Part shown: positions 50,754 through 60,843 of the stretch, one piece after another
How positions within the stretch are numbered: the first letter of the stretch is position 1
How the letters are laid out: every line of letters starts with the position of its first letter
Assembly: GCA_965276785.1 (NCBI GenBank)
Contig: OZ255629.1
Span: forward strand, 3,782,001 to 3,846,000
Reading direction: 5' to 3'
DNA length: 64,000 nt
Source of the DNA: LMUY01 sp965276785
GTDB taxonomy: Bacteria > Pseudomonadota > Alphaproteobacteria > Acetobacterales > Acetobacteraceae
Program-made: the position numbers and the translations under genes
Notes under the pieces: model-generated
Seen by the model: only the letters and a program-made list of their open reading frames with translations
The model's database searches: none
What the model was told of the DNA's origin: nothing

Positions 50754-52076
50754 ATGTCTTTTGGCTTTAATGCCGACTCAGCCGTTCTCGGGGCGAAAGC
50801 GGCGCGCACGCCGCTCAACCGCCAGCAGATCATCGGCTTTTGGGCGGCTTGGTTCGGCTGGCTGCTGGACGGCATGGATTCGGTCATTTACGCGCTGGTG
50901 CTTGGCCCGGCGCTAACCGAGTTGCTGCCCCGCTCGGGCATTGCGGCGACGCCGGGCAATATCGGCTATGTCGGATCACTGATGTTTGGGCTGTTCCTGG
51001 TCGGCTGGGGGCTTTCGTTCATCTGGGGTCCGATTGCCGACCGGTTCGGGCGCACCAAGTCGCTGGCTGCGACCATCCTCATCTATGCGGTGTTCACCGG
51101 TGCGGCCGCGTTTGCGCCGAACATCTGGTTGCTCGGGCTGTTCCGCTTCCTGGCTGGCATCGGCGTCGGCGGGGAATGGGCCATGGCGGGCACCTACGTT
51201 GCCGAGGCATGGCCGGAAGACCGACGCAAGATGGGCGCCGGCTATCTTCAGACCGGTTACTACTTCGGGTTCTTCGTCGCGGCGGCACTGAACTTCACCA
51301 TCGGCGCGTCCTATGGTTGGCGCGCGATGTTCTTGTGCGGCCTGTTCCCCGTGGTCGTCTCCATCGCCACCTTGCTCAAGGTCGAAGAGCCCGCCCGCTG
51401 GGAGCGGCGGCGCCAGCAAGTCCGCGCGACTGAAGCCAGGCCGCTACGCGTTATCTTCAGCCGCCGCTACCGCCAGCAAACCATCGCCATGTCCAGCTTG
51501 CTGACGGTGGCCATCATCGGGCTGTGGGCGGGCGCCGTGTATGAACCGACTGCCATCGTCTTCCTGTCCCGGAAGATGGGGATGGCCGCCGCCGATGCCA
51601 GTAAGATGGTCTCTTACGGAACTGGGTTGTTGTCGATTGGGACCATTCTCGGCTGCCTTGCCGCGCCCTGGCTGTCGGAGCGCATCGGGCGCCGGCTCGC
51701 TCTGGCATTGTATTTCCTCGGCATGATGGTGACGATCGTGGCGGCGTTCGGCTGGGCATTCTACCTGCCGGTTGTGACGGCACTGCCTTGGTTCGTGACC
51801 CTCCTGTTCTTTCTTGGCTTTTTCGGTGGCAATTTCGCCCTGTTCAGCCTCTGGCTGCCGGAGCTGTTCTCAACCGAGGTCCGCGGCACCGCGTTCGCAT
51901 TCTGCACCTCGATGGGGCGGTTCATTGGGGCGGCGGTCAACTTCGGCCTTGCCGCCGCCGTGGCTCGGATGGGAACGCTCGGCACGCCGATCGCCCTGAC
52001 TGCGATTGCGTTCGCTTTGGGCTTGCTGGTGATCCCATTTGCCCGCGAAACGCGGGGCGAAGCCTTGCCCGATTGA
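50754..52076 (+). CDS. MFS transporter, sugar/aromatic-acid:H+ symporter type
   Basis: A 440-residue, 12-segment major facilitator. The inter-helix 2-3 motif is WGPIADRFGRTKSLA, with GIGVGGEWAMAGTYVAEAWP and LPELFSTEVRGTAFAFCTSM, as in metabolite:H+ symporters of the ShiA/AAHS-like groups. The N-terminal half conserves WLLDGMDSVIYALVLG (Asp pair). The substrate is not assignable. The ribosome site lies in a hairpin. Confidence 0.9.
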   Translation: MSFGFNADSAVLGAKAARTPLNRQQIIGFWAAWFGWLLDGMDSVIYALVLGPALTELLPRSGIAATPGNIGYVGSLMFGLFLVGWGLSFIWGPIADRFGRTKSLAATILIYAVFTGAAAFAPNIWLLGLFRFLAGIGVGGEWAMAGTYVAEAWPEDRRKMGAGYLQTGYYFGFFVAAALNFTIGASYGWRAMFLCGLFPVVVSIATLLKVEEPARWERRRQQVRATEARPLRVIFSRRYRQQTIAMSSLLTVAIIGLWAGAVYEPTAIVFLSRKMGMAAADASKMVSYGTGLLSIGTILGCLAAPWLSERIGRRLALALYFLGMMVTIVAAFGWAFYLPVVTALPWFVTLLFFLGFFGGNFALFSLWLPELFSTEVRGTAFAFCTSMGRFIGAAVNFGLAAAVARMGTLGTPIALTAIAFALGLLVIPFARETRGEALPD

Positions 52077-52159
52077 TTTCTTCGCACTTTTTGCAACCAT
52101 AGCGCGTGCAAGCTGGCACGTGGCGTGCTTTGTAGCGCTCATTGAACAAGGGGGCGTGA

Positions 52160-53389
52160 ATGAGGTGTATATGGCTGGTCTTGGCTGGGTTGGCCCTCGG
52201 GCCGTCCTCGGCGCGCGCGGCAGACATCCTAATCGGCGCACTCTACCCGCTCTCGGGCAATGCCGCCCAGGTCGGCGCCGATGCCCAAGCCGCCATCGCC
52301 ACTATCAGCGACATCATCAACACAGATCACGCCCCAATCCCGATGCTGCTCGGCCATGGCGGCGGACTGCCGCATCTGGGCGGCGCGCACATCAAAGTGA
52401 TCTTTGCCGACCACCAAAACGATCCGCAAAAGGCCCGCTCCGAGGCTGAGCGGCTGATCACGCAGGAGCATGTGGTGGCCCTGGTCGGCAGCTACACCAG
52501 CGCCACCGCGGTCACCATCAGTCAGGTCGCCGAGCGTTACGAAGTGCCGTATATCTCGATGGATAACTCGTCGCCCTCGCTCAATCAGCGGGGCTTGCAG
52601 TGGTTCTTCCGCACCACCCCGCAGGATGTGATGTTCACCGGCGCGATGTTCGACTTCTTCAAGTATATGGGGGAGAAGACGGGCCACCCGGTGCATTCGG
52701 TGGCGCTGTTCCACGAGGACAGCATCTTCGGCACCGATAGCGCCGCCGTGCAGCAGAAGATGGCCGATGCGGCCGGCATCAAGGTGGCGGCCGACATTAA
52801 ATATCGCGCCAACTCGCCTTCGCTGTCCGCCGAGGCCGAGCGGCTGAAATCCGCCAATGCGGACGTGGTGATGCCGTCCTCCTACACGTCGGACGCGATC
52901 CTGTTGCTGCGCTCCGCCAACGAGATCGGCTATCACCCGGTGATTATGGCGCAAGCCGCCGGGTTCCAGGAGCAGGCCTTCCGCACCGCCGCCGGCCCGC
53001 TCGCCGAGGGGGTGATGAGCCGGTCCTCGTTCGCGGGGGATGCGGTGAAGTCCCGCCCCGCCATTGCGCCGGTAGAATCGATGTTCCATGCCAAGGCGGG
53101 CAAGGACCTCAATGACAACACCTCTCGCCAGATTGTCGGCGTGCAGGTGCTGGCCGACGCCATTGACCGCGCCGGCTCCACCAAGCCGGAGGACATCCGC
53201 AAGGCCCTGGTCGCCACCGACATCCAAGGCGATCAGACCATCATGCCGTGGAAAGGCATCAAGTTCGACAGTACGGGGCAGAACACCGAGGCCACCCCGG
53301 TGATCCAGCAGGTGAAGGATGGCAGCTACCACACGATCTACCCGGAAGATGTCGCGGTGCAGCAGCCGGTGTGGAACGTCGGCAAGTAG
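52160..53389 (+). CDS. Branched-chain amino-acid ABC substrate-binding protein (LivK type)
   Basis: A 409-residue periplasmic receptor with a signal peptide (MRCIWLVLAGLALGPSSARA). LivK fold: DILIGALYPLSGNAAQVGAD, VIFADHQNDPQKARSEAERL, VALVGSYTSATAVTISQVAE and DVVMPSSYTSDAILLLRSAN. It heads the complete liv cluster; livH follows directly. Confidence 0.93.
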   Translation: MRCIWLVLAGLALGPSSARAADILIGALYPLSGNAAQVGADAQAAIATISDIINTDHAPIPMLLGHGGGLPHLGGAHIKVIFADHQNDPQKARSEAERLITQEHVVALVGSYTSATAVTISQVAERYEVPYISMDNSSPSLNQRGLQWFFRTTPQDVMFTGAMFDFFKYMGEKTGHPVHSVALFHEDSIFGTDSAAVQQKMADAAGIKVAADIKYRANSPSLSAEAERLKSANADVVMPSSYTSDAILLLRSANEIGYHPVIMAQAAGFQEQAFRTAAGPLAEGVMSRSSFAGDAVKSRPAIAPVESMFHAKAGKDLNDNTSRQIVGVQVLADAIDRAGSTKPEDIRKALVATDIQGDQTIMPWKGIKFDSTGQNTEATPVIQQVKDGSYHTIYPEDVAVQQPVWNVGK

Positions 53390-54265
53390 GTGACGCTCGA
53401 CACCGTCCTGCAGGTCGCGCTCAGCGGGCTGCTGATGGGGCTGATCTACGCGCTGGTCGCCGCCGGGCTGAGCCTGATCTTCGGGTTGATGGACGTGGTG
53501 AACTTCGCCCATGGCGAGTTGCTGATGCTGGCGATGTATGCGGCCTTCTTCATCAATGCTGGAACGGGGCTGGACCCGTTGGTGCAACTCCCGCTGGTGG
53601 CCGCGTTGATGTTCGCGGGCGGCATGCTGATCTATCGCGGCCTGATCGCGCGGGCGCTGAGCGTGCAGTTCAATCGCGGCATGGTGCAGATCTTCGTCAC
53701 CTTCGGGCTGGCGATCTTCATCCGCGGCGCCGCTCAATTCGCCTTTGGCGGCGATTTCCGCAGCATCGGCGCCTCTTGGCTGGCCAACCGCACGCTGGAC
53801 GTGGCAGGCATCTACCTGCCGCTGCCGCAACTGGCGGCAAGCCTGGTTTGCCTGGCCGCGTTCGCCGGGTTGCTTGCGATCAGCCGCACCGAATTCGGCC
53901 GCGCTCTGGAAGCCACCCGCGAGGATCGCGACGCGGTGGCGCTGATCGGCATCGATCGCGACCGTATCTTTGCGCTGGGCTGGGGACTGGGTGCTGCCAC
54001 GGTCGGCGTCGCCGGGACCATGCTCGCCACCTTTTACTACGTCTCGCCAACGGTCGGCGCCAATTTCGCCCTGATCGCCTATGTCACGGTGGCGTTGGGC
54101 GGCTTCGGCAGCATCACCGGAGCCTTGGTAGCGGGCGTGGTGATCGGCGAGGTCGAGGCGGTCACGGCTCAGGTGTTCGAGCCGTCGCTGAAGCAGGTGG
54201 GCATGTTCGCGATCTACCTGGTGGTGCTGATGGTGCGGCCGCGTGGGCTGTTTGGGACGATATGA
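53390..54265 (+). CDS. livH: Branched-chain amino-acid ABC permease LivH
   Basis: A 291-residue inner-membrane permease: GLLMGLIYALVAAGLSLIFG LivH opening, VNFAHGELLMLAMYAAF, and the coupling segment YVTVALGGFGSITGALVAG. The GTG start immediately follows the livK-type stop, so translation is coupled. It pairs with LivM to form the channel. Confidence 0.95.
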   Translation: MTLDTVLQVALSGLLMGLIYALVAAGLSLIFGLMDVVNFAHGELLMLAMYAAFFINAGTGLDPLVQLPLVAALMFAGGMLIYRGLIARALSVQFNRGMVQIFVTFGLAIFIRGAAQFAFGGDFRSIGASWLANRTLDVAGIYLPLPQLAASLVCLAAFAGLLAISRTEFGRALEATREDRDAVALIGIDRDRIFALGWGLGAATVGVAGTMLATFYYVSPTVGANFALIAYVTVALGGFGSITGALVAGVVIGEVEAVTAQVFEPSLKQVGMFAIYLVVLMVRPRGLFGTI

Positions 54266-54542
54266 TGGTTTTCCCGACCGGCCGGTGGTTTCGCCGTTTT
54301 CCAGATGCCGCACCGTGGATGCCAAGTCCTAGCCCACGGCTGTCCGGCTCGTGGTTTTTCAGTTTAAAAGTAAAGTTTACCGTCATGCCCGTGCTTGACA
54401 CGGGCATCCACGCGGCCCGGCTGAACGAGGCGGTGCAAGGACTTGCACGGTCATGCAGCTCGCACCGCGTGGATGCCCGGATCAAGTCCTGGCGTGACGA
54501 TAATTCGAGATGGATGGGGCTGGATGAAGGTGACTGCCGCGG
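54266..54542. other. livH-livM spacer containing a dispersed repeat
   Basis: 277 bp, unusually long inside a liv operon. About 120 bp of it (54381-54499) is a copy of the dispersed palindromic element. Nothing else is recognised. Confidence 0.5.
54381..54499 (+). repeat. Dispersed palindromic repeat, copy 2 of 3 (short form)
   Basis: Begins CGTCATGCCCGTGCTTGACA and ends CCTGGCGTGACG, sharing both arms with 28045-28183 and 56276-56415. The arms are self-complementary: GGGCATCCACGCGG pairs with CCGCGTGGATGCCC. The middle is shorter and diverged. Confidence 0.8.
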
Positions 54543-55532
54543 ATGAACCCCATCACCCGCCGCCGCCGCATCGAACTCATCACCGGCGGGCTTGTCCTTG
54601 CCGCCTTGGCCGTCCTCCCGCTGCCGATCCACGACCCGTATACCCAGAACCTCATCATCCTAACCGTGCTCTACGCGGGCCTGTCGCAGGCCTGGAACAT
54701 CCTGGGCGGCTATTGCGGGCAGATTTCGCTGGGGCACGGCCTGTATTTCGGCATCGGCGCCTACGTCTCCACCTTGCTGTTCGTCCGTCTCGGCCTGCCG
54801 CCCACGATGGGGATGGTGTTGGCGGGCCTGGCGGGTGCCGGCGTGTCCCTGCTGGTTGGCTGGCCCTGCTTTCGCCTGTCCGGCCATTATTATGCCATCG
54901 CTACGGTGGTGGTGGCCGAAATCGGCTACCTCCTGTTCCTCAACTGGGACTTTGTGGGCGCCGCCACCGGCGTCTACGTGCCGTTCCATGGCACCAATTG
55001 GCTGCAACTCCAGTTCCGCACCAGCAAGCTGCCGTTCCACTACCTGGCCCTGACGTTCGCGGCGCTCACCTGGGCCACCGCCTGGCTGATCGAGGGCTCG
55101 CGCTGGGGCTATTCCTGGCGCGCGGTGCGCGACGACGTGGTGGCCGCGCGCAGCCTGGCCGTCCGCGTGTTCCCGTCCAAGATGGCGGCCGCGGCGATCA
55201 GCGGCTTCTTCACCAGTATGGGCGGCGCGATCTACGCCCAGTATGTCGGCTATATCGACCCGGACAGCGTGCTCGCCTCCTCGTTTTCCATCCTGATCGC
55301 GCTGCCGGCGGTGCTGGGCGGTGTCGGCACGTTGTGGGGCCCGCTGATCGGCGCGGCCGTGCTGATTCCGACCAGCGAGCTCACCCGGTCCTATCTCGGC
55401 GGCGCCGGCGGCGCGGACCTGATGATCTATGGCGGCTTGATCGTGGCCGTGGCACTGCTACGCCCCGCCGGGCTGGTCAGCCTGTTCGGTGTACGCAGCC
55501 GGGCAGCCGAACGGGCACCGGCCAATGCCTGA
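54543..55532 (+). CDS. livM: Branched-chain amino-acid ABC permease LivM
   Basis: A 329-residue permease: ILTVLYAGLSQAWNILGGYC, GQISLGHGLYFGIGAYVSTL and the cytoplasmic coupling loop WRAVRDDVVAARSLAVRVFP, all LivM marks. It overlaps livG by 8 bases. Separated from livH by the repeat-bearing spacer. Confidence 0.95.
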   Translation: MNPITRRRRIELITGGLVLAALAVLPLPIHDPYTQNLIILTVLYAGLSQAWNILGGYCGQISLGHGLYFGIGAYVSTLLFVRLGLPPTMGMVLAGLAGAGVSLLVGWPCFRLSGHYYAIATVVVAEIGYLLFLNWDFVGAATGVYVPFHGTNWLQLQFRTSKLPFHYLALTFAALTWATAWLIEGSRWGYSWRAVRDDVVAARSLAVRVFPSKMAAAAISGFFTSMGGAIYAQYVGYIDPDSVLASSFSILIALPAVLGGVGTLWGPLIGAAVLIPTSELTRSYLGGAGGADLMIYGGLIVAVALLRPAGLVSLFGVRSRAAERAPANA

Positions 55533-56256
55533 GCCAGCCCTGCTGGAGGTCCGCGCCGTCAGCAAGTCGTTCGGTGGCGTGGCCGCCAACGTGGACATCA
55601 GCTTCAGCCTCGCGCCCGGCGAGATCCTGGGGCTGATCGGCCCCAACGGCGCCGGCAAGACCAGCCTGTTCAACGCCATTGCCGGCGAGGTCGCGCCCGA
55701 CCGCGGCGACATCCTGCTGGCAGGCCGCCGGATCTCCGGCGCCGGGCCGCTGGCCTGCGCCCGCGCCGGCATCGCCCGCACCTTCCAGGTGGTGCGCTCG
55801 TTCGACAGCATGACGGTGCGCGAGAACGTCATGGTCGGCGCCTTCAGCCGCACCACCCGCGCCAAGGACGCCATGGCCGAGGCCGACCGCGTGCTCGACT
55901 TCACCGGACTGCTCGCCCGCGCCGACCGGCCCGCTTGGGGTCTCACCCCGCCGGAAAAGCGCCGCCTCGAGATTGCTCGCGCACTCGCGACGCGCCCCCG
56001 CCTGCTGCTGCTGGACGAGATGCTTACCGGGCTCACCCCGACCGAGGCGCAGAGCGGCGTGCAGCTCATCCGCGACGTCCGCGCCGAGGGCGTCACCGTC
56101 ATCATGGTCGAGCATGTCATGGAAATCCTGCTGCCGCTGATTGATCGCGCGGTGGTGCTCAATCTTGGCCGCGTGCTCACCGAGGGCGCTCCGAACGTTC
56201 TGGTGCGCGACCCGGCGGTGATCCGCGCCTATCTTGGCGACCGTTATGCCGCCTGA
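55525..56256 (+). CDS. livG: Branched-chain amino-acid ABC ATPase LivG
   Basis: A 243-residue ATPase: Walker A GLIGPNGAGKTSLFNAIAG and Walker B LLLLDEMLTGL, where Met replaces the usual Pro after DE, with switch His in VEHVME. The signature is degenerate, LTPPEKRRLEIARAL in place of the LSGGQ consensus. ATG 55525 overlaps the livM stop. The C-terminal IRAYLGDRYA is LivG-like. Confidence 0.94.
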   Translation: MPEPALLEVRAVSKSFGGVAANVDISFSLAPGEILGLIGPNGAGKTSLFNAIAGEVAPDRGDILLAGRRISGAGPLACARAGIARTFQVVRSFDSMTVRENVMVGAFSRTTRAKDAMAEADRVLDFTGLLARADRPAWGLTPPEKRRLEIARALATRPRLLLLDEMLTGLTPTEAQSGVQLIRDVRAEGVTVIMVEHVMEILLPLIDRAVVLNLGRVLTEGAPNVLVRDPAVIRAYLGDRYAA

Positions 56257-56275
56257 GTTCAAACGTCACGAACAT

Positions 56276-56415
56276 CGTCATGCCCGTGCTTGACACACGC
56301 ATCCACGCGGTTCGGCTGGTGACGTCGAAGGCGTTTTCGCACGGTGCGGAGCTCCAGGCTATCAGCCGGTGGCGTCCCAACGCCGTGGATGGCCGGATCA
56401 AGTCCGGCCATGACG
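56276..56415 (+). repeat. Dispersed palindromic repeat, copy 3 of 3 (full form)
   Basis: 140 bp between livG and livF with terminal inverted repeats CGTCATG/CATGACG. Internal arms CATCCACGCGGTTCGGCTG and CAGCCGGTGG...CCGTGGATGGCCGG allow a long hairpin. Matches 28045-28183 in the opposite orientation almost end to end. Confidence 0.82.
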
Positions 56416-56455
56416 AGGCAAATGCAAAAGGCACGGCCGCAAGCGGGAGAGGGAG

Positions 56456-57169
<714 letters not shown>

Positions 57170-57182
57170 AGGAAACCATTGC

Positions 57183-58031
57183 ATGAACCGCTTCACCCGC
57201 CGCGGCCTCGCCGCCGCCGCCATCCTCCCCGCCGCGCTGATGGCGCCCCGCACGCGGGCCCAGAGCAGCGGCGGGGGCACGGAAAGCGCGCTTGACCGCG
57301 TGCAGCGCACCAAGACCCTGCGCATCGCGGCGCTTCCGGGTGCAGCGCCCTATTTCATCAAGGATCTGGCCACCGGCGCTTGGAAAGGCGCCTGCGTCGA
57401 GATGGCGCTCGACATTGCCCGCGTCTTCGACGCCCAACTGGACTATGTCGAAAGCACCTACGCCAACTCCGTGCTGGACCTGCAATCCAACAAGGTGGAC
57501 TTGGCTTTCGCGCTCAACCCCACCCCGGCCCGGGCGCTGGCGATCGGCTTCACCCACTCCTTCATCACCCACCCGTTCGGCTGCATCGCGCGCGCCGGGT
57601 TCGCGCCCAAGACCTGGGACGACCTCAACAAGCCCGATATCCGCGTCGCCTGCGACCTGGGGTCGCTGCACGAGGTTGCGGCCCGGCGCTACTGCCCGAA
57701 GGCGCAGATCACCGCGCTGAAGACGCCGGACGAGGCAATCTTGTTCTTCCAGTCCGGCCGGGCCGACGCGATCATCCTGGCCGCCATGCTAGGCCTGGCC
57801 GCGCGCGCCAAGAACCCGGCCCTGGGCAGCTACGACCTGCTCACCGGCCCAACGGTGGCGCTGCCCAGCAATTTTGGCGTCCGCCGCGAGCCGGACACAC
57901 GCTTCGCCGAGGTCCTGAACGCCTGGATCGACTTCAATCGCGGCACCGGCGCCATTCGCGAGGACCTGCTGGACGGCCTCGCACTGAATGGCGTCAAACG
58001 CGAGGACATTCCCCAGGCGCTGACGTTCTGA
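57183..58031 (+). CDS. Polar amino-acid ABC substrate-binding protein
   Basis: A 282-residue periplasmic protein with a twin-arginine-like signal (MNRFTRRGLAAAAILPAALM). GlnH/HisJ-type fold: RTKTLRIAALPGAAPYFIKD, GACVEMALDIARVFDAQLDY, LDLQSNKVDLAFALNPTPAR. It starts 13 bases after livF and precedes an amino-acid permease. No cognate ATPase follows, so it may use one elsewhere or share. Confidence 0.9.
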   Translation: MNRFTRRGLAAAAILPAALMAPRTRAQSSGGGTESALDRVQRTKTLRIAALPGAAPYFIKDLATGAWKGACVEMALDIARVFDAQLDYVESTYANSVLDLQSNKVDLAFALNPTPARALAIGFTHSFITHPFGCIARAGFAPKTWDDLNKPDIRVACDLGSLHEVAARRYCPKAQITALKTPDEAILFFQSGRADAIILAAMLGLAARAKNPALGSYDLLTGPTVALPSNFGVRREPDTRFAEVLNAWIDFNRGTGAIREDLLDGLALNGVKREDIPQALTF

Positions 58032-58047
58032 TCAGCGCGGCCAGCGC

Positions 58048-58713
58048 ATGGGCTATCATTGGGACTTTGCTTTCCTCACCCGTTACACCCGCCTGTTCGT
58101 TACCGGCGCCGAGGTCACCCTCGCCTATACCGCCGGCACGGTGGCGCTTGGCCTCGTGCTGGGCCTGCTGCTCGGGCTCGGCCGGCTGACCCGGTCGCGC
58201 CTGCTTAACCTGCCTTTGGTCGCGTTCATCGAGCTGTTCCGCTGCACCCCGCTGCTGGTGCAGATCGTCTGGTTCTATTACGCGTTGCCGGTGCTGCTCG
58301 GCCTGCAGATCCCGGCCGTGGTGGCCGCGACGCTGGTGCTGTCCTGCTACACCGCCGCTTTCTACGCGGAAATCTTCCGCGCCGGCATCGCGTCGATCGA
58401 GCGCGGCCAATGGGACGCCGCGCGCGCCATCGGCCTGCGCCCGTGGCCGGTGATGCGCCGCGTGATCCTGCCGCAGGCCATCCGCCGCATGGTGCCGCCG
58501 TTCATGAACCAGTCCATCACCCAGCTCAAGAACACGTCGCTGGTCTCCACCATCGCAGTGCCGGATTTGCTGTATCAGAGCGAGCTCATCACCGGCGACA
58601 CCTACCGTCCGCTCGAAGTCTACACCATGGTGGCGGTCATTTACTTCGCGCTGCTATTCCCACTCACCCGGCTGGTGCAATGGTACGAGATGCGGCTGGC
58701 CAAGAGCCGCTAG
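58048..58713 (+). CDS. Polar amino-acid ABC permease (HisM/GlnP family)
   Basis: A 221-residue inner-membrane permease: FVTGAEVTLAYTAGTVALGL, IELFRCTPLLVQIVWFYYAL and the EAA coupling loop QWDAARAIGLRPWPVMRRVI followed by LPQAIRRMVPPFMNQSI. It forms the channel for the preceding binding protein, probably as a homodimer. Confidence 0.93.
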   Translation: MGYHWDFAFLTRYTRLFVTGAEVTLAYTAGTVALGLVLGLLLGLGRLTRSRLLNLPLVAFIELFRCTPLLVQIVWFYYALPVLLGLQIPAVVAATLVLSCYTAAFYAEIFRAGIASIERGQWDAARAIGLRPWPVMRRVILPQAIRRMVPPFMNQSITQLKNTSLVSTIAVPDLLYQSELITGDTYRPLEVYTMVAVIYFALLFPLTRLVQWYEMRLAKSR

Positions 58714-58812
58714 GCGGAGCAGTCTACGGCAACGCTGCCGAACTCATGCATCGCGGCATTGGCCAAAAGGTCGCTGCCGAAACCCCTTTGTAGCCCCAGC
58801 GCAGGCGGACCC

Positions 58813-59370
58813 ATGACCCTCCCGTTGCCAGACACGGACCGGCGGTATACTCGCGAGGAATACCGGCGCTGGTGCGACGCCCAACCGCGAGGACGCTACG
58901 AGCGCGTGGACGGCCGCATTGTCGCCATGGCGCCTGAACGTGGCGCGCATTTGCGCATGAAGGCGGCGGTCTATGAAGCACTGAAGCGTGGCATCGCTGC
59001 CGCTGGCGTCGATTGCCAGGCCTTGCCCGATGGCGCGACGGTGGAAACCGGCGAAAGCGACTACGAGCCGGACGCGCTGGTGAATTGCGGTGAACCGATG
59101 GCTGATGAGGCGGTGGCTGCGCCCAACCCAGTGATTGTCGTCGAAGTGCTCTCGCCGGGCACCGCCTCGACCGATACCGGCGGCAAGCTCGCTGGCTACT
59201 TCCTGGTGCCATCCGTGATGCACTACCTGATCATCCACCCAGTCCGGCAGATGGTGACTCACCACAGGCGGAACGGCGCCCGATTGGACAGCGTCATTGT
59301 GGTGAATGGCCCGATCGCGGTGGACCCGCCCGGGATCGTCATCACGGCCGATGAACTATATAACCGGTGA
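58813..59370 (+). CDS. Uma2-family PD-(D/E)XK nuclease-like protein
   Basis: A 185-residue DUF820/Uma2 protein. The nuclease triad is visible: Asp87 in YEPDALV, Glu111 in VIVVEVLSPGT and Lys125 in DTGGKLAGY. ATG 58813 (MTLPLPDTDRRYTREEYRRW) fits the family. Uma2 proteins are common and of unknown function; a transposon-derived endonuclease has been proposed. Confidence 0.88.
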   Translation: MTLPLPDTDRRYTREEYRRWCDAQPRGRYERVDGRIVAMAPERGAHLRMKAAVYEALKRGIAAAGVDCQALPDGATVETGESDYEPDALVNCGEPMADEAVAAPNPVIVVEVLSPGTASTDTGGKLAGYFLVPSVMHYLIIHPVRQMVTHHRRNGARLDSVIVVNGPIAVDPPGIVITADELYNR

Positions 59371-59397
59371 CGGTCCGGGCGAGGAACGGAGCGGCTG

Positions 59398-60246
59398 CTA
59401 GCCGGAGCGAAACGTTCGCGCCAGGCCTACAGCCAACCCGACCGGTGTCACCCCGAGCAGCCGTTGCATAGGGTCGATCCCGAACGTCTTGTCTTCCAGC
59501 AATCGCTGGATTTCCTCAGCCCGGACGACCGGCACGCCCGGCAGCCACCGCGTCAGCGGGGCCAGGCGCTGCAGCAAACTGGCCGAGACCGGCACGATCC
59601 ACGGCCGGCGTAGCCCAGCCGCCTGCGCCACCGCGCGCACGAAATCGGCATAGCTCACCCGATCTGCGCCCGCGATGACTAGGCTCTCTGGCCCGCGCCA
59701 GTCCCGCGCCATCGCCGCCATGATGCAGCGCGTCACGTCCTCCTGATGTATCGGCCGCACCAGCGAGCGGCCGCCACCGGGCAGCGGCACCACTGGCAAG
59801 CGTCGCAGCAGCCCGGCCAAGCGCTGCACGTTGTCCTCGCCCTGCGCGCCGTAGATCATGGTCGGGTGCAGTATCACGCCAGGCCGGCCGGATTGCTTGA
59901 ACGCGGCCTCGCCTTCCAACACGCCCAGCGCATGCGGGTCGGGCCAGCGAGTGAACTTGCGGGTGCTGCCGAGCAGCACGAGGCGCGCGGAGGCGGGTGC
60001 TGCGCGCAAGATTGCCGCTGTGTGCCGGGCATGGGCGCATGACACCACGAGCGTGGCGCCAGCCAGCGCCCGGGCGAGCGCGGCGCTGTCGCGCAAATCC
60101 GCCACCAGCGGCACGCCCGGCAACCCTGCCCGCTGCCACTTCGCCGGATCCCGCACCACGGGCAGGAAGCCCTGCCCGTCCGCCGCCATGGCACGGCACA
60201 GAGCTAGGCCGGACCGCCCGCTGGCGCCAATCACAAGGGGGCTCAT
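59398..60246 (-). CDS. NAD(P)-binding atypical SDR-family protein
   Basis: A 282-residue Rossmann protein: N-terminal LVIGASGRSGLALCRAMAAD dinucleotide loop, VADLRDSAALARALAGATLV, and ILHPTMIYGAQGEDNVQRLA in place of the YxxxK active site. It resembles NmrA/epimerase-like sugar or quinone-binding relatives; the substrate is unknown. Confidence 0.85.
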   Translation of the reverse strand: MSPLVIGASGRSGLALCRAMAADGQGFLPVVRDPAKWQRAGLPGVPLVADLRDSAALARALAGATLVVSCAHARHTAAILRAAPASARLVLLGSTRKFTRWPDPHALGVLEGEAAFKQSGRPGVILHPTMIYGAQGEDNVQRLAGLLRRLPVVPLPGGGRSLVRPIHQEDVTRCIMAAMARDWRGPESLVIAGADRVSYADFVRAVAQAAGLRRPWIVPVSASLLQRLAPLTRWLPGVPVVRAEEIQRLLEDKTFGIDPMQRLLGVTPVGLAVGLARTFRSG

Positions 60247-60314
60247 GCACTCACTCTAACGAAGCAAACCCAGGCGCGAAACCTGTGGTATCGAGCTACC
60301 ACGTAGGCGCAACC

Positions 60315-60343
60315 TTGACTTCGCTAGTCGGAACGCGGATATC
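60315..60343 (+). promoter_or_regulatory. Candidate promoter of rplM-rpsI
   Basis: TTGACT and GATATC are separated by 17 bases, 36 bases before the rplM start. The -35 match is good; the -10 match is moderate. A small hairpin, GTGGTA/TACCAC, lies upstream at 60285-60302. Confidence 0.45.
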
Positions 60344-60378
60344 CGGCGCCCAGCAACGGCGGTATCGAGGCCCTTCGG

Positions 60379-60843
60379 ATGAAGACCACACTCTCGCTCA
60401 AGCCCGCGGAGGTCAGCAAGAACTGGACGCTGATTGACGCCGACGGCTTAGTGCTCGGCCGGCTAGCCGCCCTCATCGCGCAGCGCCTACGCGGCAAGCA
60501 CAAGCCGCAATTCACTCCGCATGTGGATTGCGGCGACCACATCGTCGTGGTCAACGCCGCCAAGGTGCGCGTCACCGGCAACAAGGCCGACCAGTCGGTG
60601 TTCTACTACCACACCGGTTATCCGGGCGGGATCAAGGGTCGCTCGGTGCGGCAAATTCTCACCGGCAAGCATCCTGAGCGGGTGATCGAGAAGGCGGTGG
60701 AACGGATGATCACTCGCGGCCCGCTGCAGCGCGCGCAGATGAAGCATCTCTATGTTTATGCCGGTGCCGAGCACAAGCATGATGGCCAAAAGCCCGAGAA
60801 GCTCGACGTCGCCGCGCTGAACCGCAAGAATTCGAGGCTCTGA
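60379..60843 (+). CDS. rplM: 50S ribosomal protein L13
   Basis: A 154-residue L13: NWTLIDADGLVLGRLAALIA, GKHKPQFTPHVDCGDHIVVV and the signature RMITRGPLQRAQMKHLYVYA. Its stop overlaps the rpsI start as TGATG, the conserved rplM-rpsI operon. Confidence 0.98.
   Translation: MKTTLSLKPAEVSKNWTLIDADGLVLGRLAALIAQRLRGKHKPQFTPHVDCGDHIVVVNAAKVRVTGNKADQSVFYYHTGYPGGIKGRSVRQILTGKHPERVIEKAVERMITRGPLQRAQMKHLYVYAGAEHKHDGQKPEKLDVAALNRKNSRL

Noticed and set aside
52229..54325. Leftward 698-residue open frame
   Set aside because: It is antisense to the binding protein and livH, which have clear families. The long frame is a by-product of high GC codon use.
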